This document shows, one piece after another, positions 32,001 to 42,104 of a DNA stretch of 53,146 nt. The notes below the pieces were generated by a model that saw only the letters and a list, made by a program, of their open reading frames with translations, was not told where the DNA came from and searched no databases. Within the stretch, counting starts at the first letter, position 1; every line of letters starts with the position of its first letter. The DNA is taken from contig CAICTM010000681.1 in the NCBI GenBank assembly GCA_903772945.1, forward strand, positions 1-53,146, written 5' to 3'. The translations under genes and the position numbers were made by a program. The stretch comes from Seminavis robusta (taxonomy: Eukaryota; Bacillariophyta; Bacillariophyceae; Naviculales; Naviculaceae).

Positions 32001-33341
32001 AAGTTTGCCAACAAGGAACTCCAGCGACAGGAAGATGATAAAAACATCTTAGATACGACAAAAAATCAGGAAGCCCCACCGCTCACGACAGCTCCCGAGA
32101 ATGTGGAACAAATGGAGGAAAAGAAAACTGATGCGGTTGGACAGACGGATACAACTGGCAAGGCCGATGATGATGGTGACGACGACGACGACGATGTTGG
32201 TCCAAGCGCTCTTGATGACTCCACCGAATCAAGCAACGCATCATCTCCGGCCCTTCAGGGCGTTAACAATCTTCTTTCAAAGTTGCCACAAGGCAAGGAG
32301 GAGAATACAACTCACACTACTCGGCAAAAAGGGCCAGACCATAAGGCTCTTCTGACTAAAGATATAGGTGACGATGATAGTATCGACACAAGCAGCCATT
32401 CGAGTCGCTCGAGGCATGACGAAGACAACACACCGAGCACGAGGAGGCTATCCAACTGGTTGGCAAGCTGGGAAGACCAAGGACCACTGGGAGCATTGCA
32501 TGTTGAAGATGAAGAGGCCTCCTTTGAATTGTCACTAGACAAGCACACTGACAACCATGAGGTAGCTCCAGTCACCATTGACGAGGCCAAAGAAGGAAGT
32601 AGTGGCACCAACGAAGCAACTCCCGCCCTGAAAGGCTTGAACGTCCTTGCCAACGGGCGACCAACTCACATAGACAATGATGAAAATGATGACCATATCG
32701 ACAACGTTAGTACTATGTCAGCTGACGACGTTGGTTCGGCAAAGCCAATTGAATATGGAAATATCAACACAAGCAGTCACAGCAGTCGCTCTGGGCATGA
32801 AGTAGAACAAGCAGCTCCCATCCCTGCGAGGTTGCCCGAGGGGTCGAATGGCTTGGCAGAGGACGAGGGACCGCTGAGCGTCTCCGATGCGGAAGATGAT
32901 GTGGACGATTCCAGTGGATCTTCAAACGATGGCGAGGATGACATGTTTGCTGGAAGCCTGGACGACACTGATGATATTGATGACAGCATTGATTCATCAG
33001 TTGACTCCGACTTACTAGGAACCAAACCCTCAAAAACCAAACCAGCAAGTCAAGGAGGCGACCGTCCAATTGACGCCGATATGGCAGTGAAGGATGCTGT
33101 CGCAAAATACAAACCGCCATTGGAACCTCAGCAGTCGGATTGTACAAGAGAAAGCACCGAAGATGAGGCCTTCGCTGCAGACATATCATGGCGGTCTCTA
33201 GATGAGGTTCAAGTTGAATCTGATGGGAAAAAGCCAGAGGAAGCCTTGGGACTGTTGGAAGAAGGGATCTCTGAGCTGCAGTCCGAACTGGACGCTTTGG
33301 ACGAGGCGCACATGGGTAGGCCGATGTTTCTCCTGCCTTAG
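26013..33341 (+). CDS. Receptor-type guanylate cyclase-phosphodiesterase fusion with CHASE-like sensor
   Basis: I reconstruct 18 exons: 26013-28510, 28620-28717, 28803-28838, 28945-28993, 29092-29147, 29243-29275, 29356-29414, 29495-29535, 29648-30161, 30295-30498, 30579-30675, 30762-30856, 30935-30976, 31055-31162, 31237-31275, 31363-31385, 31487-31628, 31734-33341. The product has 1913 residues. A low-complexity N-terminus, membrane helix (about 165-186), CHASE-like extracellular region and second helix (about 616-638) lead into a class III cyclase domain (metal ligands D827 and D871; guanine-type E867). Then comes a PDEase I domain (H1136, H1195-D1196-x-D1198-H1199, D1270, D1319) and a 470-residue acidic tail. 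It should make and break cyclic GMP in response to an outside signal. Odd points: position 954 is Cys where cyclases have the catalytic Arg (R953 is adjacent), and E1362 replaces the PDE glutamine. The intron 31629-31733 is in frame and open. Confidence 0.88.
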
Positions 33342-34356
33342 GCCAGGCTATTCGACGCAAGAGCACAAATGTGCCGTATGGAGTAGAGTACACAGACGCA
33401 TAGAGAAAGTAGCTAACTAGAAAAGTACAATACTTAAAGTTGCCCACCACTACTAGATTGATTGTGAAGCCACCAGCCCCTTGCTTTGAATCAGACGGAC
33501 GACGCAGATTTCCCACCCACTAAACAACAGACGATACGTTACCAACTGGACCCACACAGGTACAAAAATAGTTTCTGTTGCATTTTTTAAAAACTTTGAA
33601 GGCAATCGATTCAATGATTCGATCATTGAGAATAGTCCAAATATTAAAGGATTCAGACGAGAGGTCTTTGCAGGCGACCCACTGACCCCGAAGGATCACG
33701 GTATTCCCAACCAACAAGTCTGTTCGATCGTTGAAGACATGTTGGTGTTGTCTGCAGGTGGAGGTCGTGCTCACCACCACTGCCAGAAATAGCAGAAATA
33801 GTTGGCTGCAAAGTAGAAAAAGTGTATCTTCTTCATTCTGCAGCCATTGGCCTTTCTTTGAAGGAAGCAGAATTTTCCACTCGGTCAAACATGTCCCTTC
33901 GAAGACCTTTGCTCTCATCATCAGGCATCAACATTCAGAACTTGCTTTTGCGATGAAAGGTCTCTGTGCGCGTCATCTTTCCTGTTGTTGTTTGTGTCTC
34001 TGGTGCGTTGTTGCTGTTTTGGGAGTGAGGATTTACACATTAATTCTTCTTGCGAGTTTCATTAATGCTTTCATTATTTAGCGTGTTGTCGTTTAGCCTT
34101 AAATCCTTTTTTAACCTGCAGCCCCTAATGCTTTTTAAGATGGTCATCTGAACTCTACTTTTTGACTTGAGATTTTTGTAACATATCCAGCTCTATCAAA
34201 ACTACGGTAAACAGAAAGCATGCATGGCCAGGTTTTCCTGTCATGCCCTCTCGTAGGAATGGATTGTTGTATTTTTGAAATGCAGTCACACATCAGGATC
34301 TTTGTATCCTGCAGCTTGAACATGGCGGGCCCGCGGTCACGGCAAAGGGTTGGATC
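33342..34356. other. Intergenic spacer between convergent cyclase and sulfotransferase genes
   Basis: Presumably the two 3' UTRs and terminators. I see no gene, tandem repeat or transposon in it; the small open frames on both strands show no domain. Confidence 0.5.
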
Positions 34357-35943
34357 CTACTTATTTAGCTTCCCCAGAAACGCCACCAGTTCTTCGTCCC
34401 TCGTCAGCACCTCCTGCCAACTGACGGAGCAATGAAGACCCTTGCTAAGAAACGTTTGGAAGGAGGTTAGCAATTCTTCGACTCGATGTTGCTTGTTATC
34501 CCAACCATCGACCATAGCAGCATCTTCTTCCTCCGCGGTCATCCTCCAGAAATTCTCCAAAAGTGACGTTTTCAAACATTTTTCTCGTGGCAGTGGGCTC
34601 AAGGCGCAGTGATGACCATTGCTCGCAAACGTTCGGAGGGGCATTTCCAGGGCTTTGATTTTCGAGACACGGGCCACATCCTCTTCATTCGCCAGGGTCA
34701 TGTTCCACAGCTTTTCCAACAGTGGCATTTCCACGCAGTTTTCATGAGGCATGGCGCCAATGGGAATGAATTTCGTCAAGTTTTGTATGTATTTGGCGGC
34801 ATGCTTCACTGCCACTTCTCGATCCACGTCGTCTTGGATAATGCCTTGTTTCTTGGCAATCTTGACCAAATTTTGGTATTCAAAATACTCCATCGGTTTG
34901 CCACGGTTGGCCGAAACCTGGGCTGTTTCGTTGGCTTCCTGTCGCAACTTTTGGCAGGCTTTGCTTTGCGAACCATTCGGCAGTGCCAAGCAAAAGAACT
35001 GTTCTAGCAACGGGATGGACTTGTCCTCGTAGTTAATGACATGAATCGTGTCGACATAGGGCATAAAGTTGACCACAGCTTCCGAAAAGGTTCGCTTCTC
35101 GTGCTTGATCTGACCACGTAGAAAGTCTGAAAACTGCAAGTCACGGTTGTCCTTGTACAATTCGGTAAAGGCGGACCACAGCCAAGAGTGCAATTGACGG
35201 TAGGCGACTACCAAATGAACAGGTCGAAATGGAGCCAACCACTCGTCTATCAATATTTTTGCCTTGTTTTGAAAGAGGCTGGCAAAGCACTCGGTGCTGA
35301 GCAGCACGGTACGATTTTGCTCACTGGACTCTTCCAAAAACTTATGAAAGACGGCCATTGTTTCGTTGCGGAAATTTTCGCCCAGAGGTTTGGGAAAGAG
35401 AGCATGGCAAACGAGATGTGTGCTCCAGAAATCATCACCATTCGAAAACTTGTAGAAACTGGGCGGTCCACCCATGATGCGAGGTGGAATGGCATAGCCC
35501 TCCTCTGTGAGCTCGGACCGGAATCGCTCCAATGAAGTTTGAATGGAAGTTGTCCCCGTCTTATGAGGTCCAATGTGCAACACTAGTCCCGGTCGTTCAC
35601 CGCCAAAATCATCATCTTCGTCAACTGTTTTAGTAGCAAGGTTGTTGTTGACAAAATGGGTGAGTTCCTTGCCCTTCAATTCTCGATCTGTTGCCAATGC
35701 AGCTAGGTCAAACAGAGGATCAAGATTCACCATCTGCACTAGCCGGCACAAGGGAAGTGCCAGTGCAATGAATCGTAATAGACTCAACGATTTCCTTAAC
35801 GACCGCATTTCCATGGAGTGGTCTGGTATGTTGTTGCGGGCTTCTACTGTCCTTTCTGTTTGCTGTTTATTCCCATGGGATGAATCACTTACTTTCTTCT
35901 TTAAAGTTTTTGGTGGAGGAGGAGAGAGCTCAATCGCTGCCAT
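34357..35943 (-). CDS. Membrane-anchored sulfotransferase-like protein
   Basis: Single exon, 528 residues. A basic, polar N-terminus is followed by one hydrophobic segment (about 52-71), giving a type II topology with the rest in the Golgi lumen. The PAPS-binding P-loop is well kept at 125-133 (GPHKTGTTS). A second block, LVVAYRQLHSWLWSAF, fits the 3'-phosphate loop with its Arg and Ser. The C-terminal half contains repeated ALEMPLR/ALSPLPREKC-type segments I cannot assign. The family moves sulfate from PAPS to sugars or proteins; the acceptor is unknown. The gene is divergent from the GT2 gene at 37042, with about 1.1 kb between them, which would suit shared control. It is not closely similar to the triple-domain gene at 10.4 kb: its loop reads HKTGTT and not EKCGTST. 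Confidence 0.75.
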   Translation of the reverse strand: MAAIELSPPPPKTLKKKVSDSSHGNKQQTERTVEARNNIPDHSMEMRSLRKSLSLLRFIALALPLCRLVQMVNLDPLFDLAALATDRELKGKELTHFVNNNLATKTVDEDDDFGGERPGLVLHIGPHKTGTTSIQTSLERFRSELTEEGYAIPPRIMGGPPSFYKFSNGDDFWSTHLVCHALFPKPLGENFRNETMAVFHKFLEESSEQNRTVLLSTECFASLFQNKAKILIDEWLAPFRPVHLVVAYRQLHSWLWSAFTELYKDNRDLQFSDFLRGQIKHEKRTFSEAVVNFMPYVDTIHVINYEDKSIPLLEQFFCLALPNGSQSKACQKLRQEANETAQVSANRGKPMEYFEYQNLVKIAKKQGIIQDDVDREVAVKHAAKYIQNLTKFIPIGAMPHENCVEMPLLEKLWNMTLANEEDVARVSKIKALEMPLRTFASNGHHCALSPLPREKCLKTSLLENFWRMTAEEEDAAMVDGWDNKQHRVEELLTSFQTFLSKGLHCSVSWQEVLTRDEELVAFLGKLNK

Positions 35944-37041
35944 TCTATTACGGTTTTGTTTTGTTGTGTTTTGTTGTGGGGTGAGTGGTAATGGGTGTTG
36001 TTAATGGGTCCGAAGCATTGGGTAGCGTGACTGAGTCCGACTTACCTTCTACTCCGAGGAACATTGATGAACGATTGTGCCGCATTGCATTGGTAATAGG
36101 GTAGCTGTTCAGCGGCTTGTTCAGTAGTGGTCCTGTTCGATGGAGGTTCCATGCTATTGCTGTGTTGAATCCAGTGACTGCCTTGAATGGTTTGCCTCCG
36201 GCTCATCAAGGGAACAAGTCCTAGATTAGAGTAGACCTCCCAAATTAGTTTGCCGTGGCTAAACCAAGATCGGGGGAACTTTGTGTACTGAGAGTGTACG
36301 GTAGATTTCTACGGAGCTCCCAAGTGGGACTGATACCAAGGTTTGGGCTAAACACACTGTGGGAGCGCTGGCGGCGTTGATCCGGATCGAGTGAGAGTCG
36401 AGTCACAGCCGAGTGGTCACAACACAGCAAAAGAACTTTGCTCGGGAGTGGTTTGGTAAGAGAGAGCTCCTAGCCCTAGTTGCTGGGCAGATCTTGCTCG
36501 CTAATCCACCAGGTCGATGAACGACCGGTTGGTTCACCACTGGAGCGTTCAAGCGAAGTTTGTACCGAAGTTTACGGATTTACCTAGCAGAGGAATTACC
36601 AATACCACTTGCTACGTACTAGAATAGGATTTCGTGGTTAGATTCTTTTCGAACTGTCACGCCTCTGCTAAAAATCTAGAAGGAAGGTTTGGTCTAAACA
36701 TGGATTGATGAGAGTCGCTGCTGCTGGCGGCTCTCTACCACGCACCCGAGCCTGCGGGGAAGGCACATGGTCCAGGCCCCAGGGGTTTGCTACCTGTGTT
36801 CTACATGTACTACCCGTAGCTCGTTGCCAGCTTCGATGACCTATCTATTGTATCCAAGAGGGTAAGACCAACTCGGCGAATGCTGCTTGCTGGCTTCCGC
36901 CTTTGAATGGTATCCCGGACTGTATGTGAGAAAGATTAATGAGAAAAGCTGATGGATGCGAAAGATAGAGGATCAAATCATAATTTTCGATTCTGATTCC
37001 TTCTCACTCAGCACAAGATCAATAGCAACCATCGAACAACC
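35944..37041. promoter_or_regulatory. Divergent intergenic region between sulfotransferase and GT2 genes
   Basis: Both neighbours start outward from this 1.1-kb stretch, so it contains two promoters. No ORF, transposon or clear repeat is visible and no specific regulatory element can be named. Confidence 0.45.
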
Positions 37042-38650
37042 ATGAGTCTTCTCTTCTCTTTGCCCACCTCTCCTTTGCGCCGCCGCAAGGGCGAAAAATC
37101 CTCCAAGTACGGAGGACGTAGCTTTGCGAAGGGCTGCCGCCAGGCGTTGGGCTGCAACCTTGTGCAGACCCTCTATCGCAACTTGATTGGGTTTATTCTC
37201 CCTTGGGCCTTCTTTTCCATGATGCCTTGGGTCGGAGAACAACTCTTCAAGAAGTTTATCCTCACGTTGGATGAACCTGACTTTGACCATCCCTCCTTCA
37301 ACCCTTACCACCTCTTGTACTTTTTGGTGCTCCCCACCAGTACTTTGGGCGGAATTGGACTCTTTCTCTTTATGAATCGAAAATTGCCGACAACCAATAA
37401 CGATGCGCTGCCCAGCGAACTCGGCTGCCTTGTGGTGTGGCGTATTGTCACCCGTGGAACTAACCAAAAGGCCCTCAGTGAAACGGTCGATGCATGCCGC
37501 AGAGAAATGAAACGCACTCCTCTCTTCCCTTACTTGATCGAGATCGTCACTGAGGAAGGCGCCTATCTTGACATGTTGGAAGGCAAAGGCAACAACGACC
37601 TCTCCATCATCATTGTGCCCGCGAGTTATCAAACCTCCCAAGGATCTCTCTTCAAAGCTCGCGCTCTCCATTACGCCCTCCAAGCTTCCTCTGTCCCCAA
37701 CACTGCTTGGCTTGTCCACTTGGATGAAGAAACCCAGCCAACTCCATCTGGAGTCCGAGGAATTGCCAAAATGATTGCTGAAGAAGAGGCCAGGGAAGAC
37801 GGTAAGTCGACCGAAAACAGCAAACAAGCTTCTCCTGTCCAATTTTTGTTGACATTCCTGATGCATCTAACATCTCTTGGGCTTCGCTTCAACTCGCCTT
37901 TCTTTTCTTGTCTTGTTTTTGAATATAGGACGTCCTCGTGTTGGACAGGGTGCCATCCTTTACCACCGTCTCATGCACAAACATCTTTTGCTGACTTTCG
38001 CGGACATGCTCCGAACTGGCGACGACATTAGCCGATTCTACCTCCAAGCCTTCCTCGGAAAACCTCTCTTTGGTATGCACGGCTCCTTCATTGTGGTTCG
38101 CAACGACGTCGAAAAGGCCATTGGTTTTGACTTTGGACTCATCGGATCAATCACCGAAGATGCCTACTGGTCTTTGAAATTCATGGAGAAGGGATACAAG
38201 CTTCGTTGGGTCGACGGTTACTTGTCCGAACAATGCAACCATTCCATCGGAGATTTCTTGAAACAACGCCGCCGTTGGATTGTCGGTCTTTCCTTGATCG
38301 GTTTCCGCGCACCTATCCAGCTCCGCCATCGCGCCGCCTTGCTCATGGCAAGCTCCTTCTGGGTCCTTTCTCCCTTGACATACGTCTCCACCATCATTGA
38401 CATGTACAACAGAGTTCAGTTGTCGGAAGGCATGGTGATGCTCAAAGGCGTTGTGTTTGGATATTTCACCACCGTCTACTTCCTCGGTCTCAGCGTCAAC
38501 CTCATTGAGCGCAAAGTCCCCTTCCTCCAGCGCATGTTTTGGTACATTGTGCAGTTCTTCTCTCTTCCCATCTCCGTCCTCCTGGAAGCGACTGCCATTG
38601 TTTACGCCCTGCTGAGCCCCGATCTTGGATTCCACATTGTGCAGAAGTAA
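37042..38650 (+). CDS. GT2 membrane glycosyltransferase, Egghead (beta-1,4-mannosyltransferase)-like
   Basis: Two exons, 37042-37801 and 37929-38650, join across a 127-bp intron; the product has 493 residues. Membrane segments lie near 46-62 and 90-111 and a group of several between about 385 and 485. The catalytic part has LVVWRIVTRG (130-139), IEIVTEEG, the metal-binding VHLDEET (225-231), GQGAILYH, a D-x-G-x-x-GSITEDA acceptor/catalytic block (321-332) and QRRRW (366-370, the QxxRW motif). This order is that of the Egghead family, which adds mannose in beta-1,4 linkage from GDP-mannose, and more broadly of processive GT2 enzymes. The true product in diatoms is not known from sequence. Its neighbours are a sulfotransferase (divergent) and a GH26 hydrolase (convergent), which fits mannan metabolism. 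Confidence 0.85.
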
Positions 38651-39202
38651 GTCGAGACTTCGGTGTACATGAGTCTACTTACTCGAATGCAACGACATTG
38701 GAGTGACGACCAAACGGGAAGCTGATGCCAACGGTGATGATCGAGTGGTGATGAAACGACGAGTTGAATTTTATGTGAACAGTGATGAATGTGATAATTG
38801 GATGAACGAATCTGGTGATGAGTTGGACCGAACCAACCACGCAACGGAAGAAGTCAAACAACACAACAAAATAAGTTAGTATCTATTTTTAACAAACAAC
38901 TTGTGGAAAACAGAACACCCGAAAGCGGGGTCTCTTCAGAGGCTCTGGAGGGCGCTCCAAAAAAAGATCCGTTGGGCACCGGCAACGGTTGCAACCGGTA
39001 TCCGGCACCAACTGCAACGCCGCAACAACAAACAAACAACAGGCTGACAACCAGCACAACAACAGCGAGATCAAACATCAGAGGATGACAACAATCAAGG
39101 AGACTCGAGTGCGGTTGTTGAGGGTCTCATGATCTCTCACTATCTCACACTCCCTCACTATCTCACACTCCAGTCTATTGCAGAGTATGTTTATCAGGGG
39201 CC
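38651..39202. other. Intergenic spacer between convergent GT2 and GH26 genes
   Basis: Likely the two 3' UTRs. It includes a short CTCACTATCTCACACTCC-type repeat at about 39136-39174. No gene is seen. Confidence 0.5.
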
Positions 39203-40945
39203 TTAGAAATGCAGCGCGTATCCACATTTGTAGTGGTAGCGCATTTTATTGTTGGAGATGATGCGGCCTTGACCATTGGTCTGCAGCTGCACATAACTCA
39301 ATACCTTCCCTGTTGGGCACTTCACATCATGCCTCTCCAAGAATCTGACATTGATTCTCCCCCAAAGCCCGTTAGTACTAGCCCACTCTGTATAGTAGTC
39401 TTCCACTTCATGGAGGTAGACTTCTCCACACTTGTAGTTGTACCCAATGCGTTGGTTGGCGGAAGAAACCAAATGCAAGTATTGAATTGGGCTTGTTTGG
39501 CAGTCAATGGCATGCCGATCCAAGAAGATCACATTGCCTAGAAAGGCAGCATCTAGAGGGGTCTGCTGCATTGCGCCAGGAGTCGCATCGGTGAGATCAC
39601 TACATGAGTAGTAGTAATTGTAGTGCAACACAAACGGTTGGACCAAACCAAATTGACTGATGCCTTTCCCGTTGCAGTCCAAAATGTGCCTTTCCAGACC
39701 AAAGCGAGCCAGGATGTTCTGGGGCTCTGTGGAATGATAGGTTCGAACATCCAAGAAGCAAATATTACTGACACAATATCCATTGAAACCACAGTCTACA
39801 TCGTTGGAACAGACTGTTTCGGCTAGTGCTACGCAATCACTAATGGTGGATTGATTATGCCAAGTTGGCATATCCTTCAGCTTGAGCACACGGGGATAGT
39901 TGTAGACTTCTCTGATGTAATCAATTGAATTGGTTTGTGAACCATTTGGATCTCGCTCCAAACCATATGCCCATGTCATGAAAAAGGTCCACATCGGCTG
40001 CCTTTCCATAACATCCAGAGATGGTAGTTGAAATGACTCTCCAATAGCCACCATTCGATCGCCCGCCTCAACCAACATGGCTTCATAATACTTGCAGGAA
40101 TTGTACGTGATGCCTGGCAGATACACATCCAATGTAGCAATATCAAAGTATTCTTGTCCTGGATTGTAATCACCAAAGTCAATAATTGGCATATCTTGGA
40201 CGTTCCAAACCCAAATCAAATTGGTCAAGCCAAGGTCGTTTGTCATGTAGTTATGCGTGAGCTGCCACAGCTTCTTGGTACCTAAATCTCCAGTTCGTCC
40301 TGCCCACCAGAAAACAGGTTGATTTTGTTCATGAAGAGGTCTCCACATGACTTCTACATTCCTGTCTTGTAGATACCGGAGGAAAACTGCTATTTCATCA
40401 ATGCGGCTTTTCCAAATAGTGTTGAGGTTTCCTCCATCAGTGATCAAGTCATTCCATTCATCATCTGTTAATGAACTTAAGATGCCACCATCCCAAGGAC
40501 ACTTCAGCCCGGCATCTGCCCCTGTTGTGGGAGGACAAGCATGCCACATGAGATTGATAATGGCGCCCTGGGCCCATTGTCGTTCTGCTTCCAGTGTGAT
40601 GGCCCAGCGTCGGTCAGGGTTCCCATGAAACAAAAAGTCTGCACCATATAGGCCAGCATATTCACCGGTGACTTCATAGACTCGTCGAGTGTAGTGAGAT
40701 TCGTTGGTCCCATCTTTCTGGTCATTGTGCTGACCGGAAACAATTTTCTGACCACGGATGCTGTGCAGAAATTCTAGCGTCTGAAAGCCTCTGCTTCTTG
40801 CGCATGAAGCGGTGGACGTGAGTTTTGCATCGGAAGTATCGACGCTTGATGGTGAGAGCGTGATACCATCAGTCGATGTTGTTGTGGAGACCAGCGTCAA
40901 CACCAGCAGGAAAAGAAGCGGCACTGACCAACCCGCGGCATTCAT
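39203..40945 (-). CDS. Secreted GH26 beta-mannanase-like hydrolase with three C-terminal repeat modules
   Basis: Single exon, 580 residues. A signal peptide (about 1-26) precedes a GH26 barrel (about 48-360). The retaining acid/base is E206 in WRPLHEQNQPVFWW (201-214) and the nucleophile is E303 in VAIGESF; both are in the standard GH26 context, so activity on beta-mannan is likely. A Cys-rich patch (about 371-397) links to three similar modules at about 416-448, 475-506 and 535-574. Each has L(E/D)RHx(I/V)xC followed by Y-x-Y-x-C, and may bind sugar or wall material; I do not recognise this module. The enzyme would act outside the cell or in the wall. It is convergent with the Egghead-like GT2 gene. 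Confidence 0.87.
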   Translation of the reverse strand: MNAAGWSVPLLFLLVLTLVSTTTSTDGITLSPSSVDTSDAKLTSTASCARSRGFQTLEFLHSIRGQKIVSGQHNDQKDGTNESHYTRRVYEVTGEYAGLYGADFLFHGNPDRRWAITLEAERQWAQGAIINLMWHACPPTTGADAGLKCPWDGGILSSLTDDEWNDLITDGGNLNTIWKSRIDEIAVFLRYLQDRNVEVMWRPLHEQNQPVFWWAGRTGDLGTKKLWQLTHNYMTNDLGLTNLIWVWNVQDMPIIDFGDYNPGQEYFDIATLDVYLPGITYNSCKYYEAMLVEAGDRMVAIGESFQLPSLDVMERQPMWTFFMTWAYGLERDPNGSQTNSIDYIREVYNYPRVLKLKDMPTWHNQSTISDCVALAETVCSNDVDCGFNGYCVSNICFLDVRTYHSTEPQNILARFGLERHILDCNGKGISQFGLVQPFVLHYNYYYSCSDLTDATPGAMQQTPLDAAFLGNVIFLDRHAIDCQTSPIQYLHLVSSANQRIGYNYKCGEVYLHEVEDYYTEWASTNGLWGRINVRFLERHDVKCPTGKVLSYVQLQTNGQGRIISNNKMRYHYKCGYALHF

Positions 40946-42104
40946 TGCTTTGTTAGCTACCAGGTAATTACTTGTCAGCGGGATGGCTGGTATCTTGAAC
41001 TTTCTTCCCCGCGCTCTGCTTTGTGTCTCAAACCGGAGCTTCGCTATAATCTAATCGCGCAGTTGTCCTCCCTCGAGACGGCCCGTTCCAGGACCAAAAA
41101 ATATACACCGAACTTAGGCTTCCAGGACTGACGAACCGACGTACCGGCAGATCGATGTTTGTATCGCTCGCTCATCTCGTAGCTACAAGAGTAGCTATAT
41201 AGCTCAAGGGAATGGGGGGCGAAGGGTAGTTAGGAGAGAGCAACGACAGAGGTATGGACGATAAATCAAACGGTCTGAGAGCGCACAATGGCACAAAGAC
41301 CGTTCCACAGAGTCAGGATGCCGCGGGGGTCTTGGCCTCAACCGGGCGATTCCATTCTCCCTATCACATCTATGCGTTTCCTTCAATAGTTAGCTAGTAG
41401 CAGGATGCATGCGGTTGAAGCAAACTAGAGCAAGCAAGCTAGCTAGTGACGGGCACATGTAGGGATTGCAGTAATGGGCTGCGGTGTGGGGGTACCGGTA
41501 GCTTGCAAATCTTCGTCATCCTTTGTTCGTGTCCTCAACTGAGATCATTAGAACTTCGACTACTTCAGCAGCTCCTCTCTATGCCAATATGGTAGGTGCT
41601 CTAGCTAGCTAGCGGTGTGTTTGTCTCGCAGCCAAACCTTCACTTCTGGCCAGCACCACAAGCAAAAGTGACCATGCATGTTGGCCTGGGTGGCGGCACG
41701 TCGGCTTCGTAAGCGTGGTCACGGACTCTTTCAAACCGCTCCACTGGGTTCTTTCTGGAAAATGCCACGTGCCATTGTTGCGCGCGTGGGAATGGTCATC
41801 TAGTCGAGCGAGTCGAGTCACACATCAATGCCCAGTTACTTTTGTCGTCTTAATTAATTAAGTCCTCGATGCTGGACATGTGGAGCAGGGTCGAGTCACT
41901 GCACCTCCGCAAAGTACACTTGTCGACAACGCACAACAACACTCAAGTCCCATCATCTGTGTACAGTACCGGTACCAAAACAATGCCCGAGCGCCACGAG
42001 TCATTAGCAAAGATCTACAGGCAGCAAAAGATCCCAACGTAAAAGAATCATAAAAAAGCAGCCAAACTTATAAAACGAAGCAGCCACACAACCACAGCCT
42101 CGAG
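40946..42104. promoter_or_regulatory. Divergent intergenic region between GH26 and amidohydrolase genes
   Basis: It holds the start regions of both flanking genes. CTAGCTAG words occur at about 41439-41447 and 41601-41613, TTAATTAATTAA at about 41850-41861, and a TATAAAA at 42069-42075, only 30 bp before the amidohydrolase start codon. No gene is visible. Confidence 0.45.

Noticed and set aside
32764..33516. 250-codon antisense open frame over the acidic tail of the cyclase gene
   Set aside because: It is the mirror of a GAC/GAT/GAA-rich coding region; antisense frames of such DNA are often open. The sense frame has clear exon and family support.
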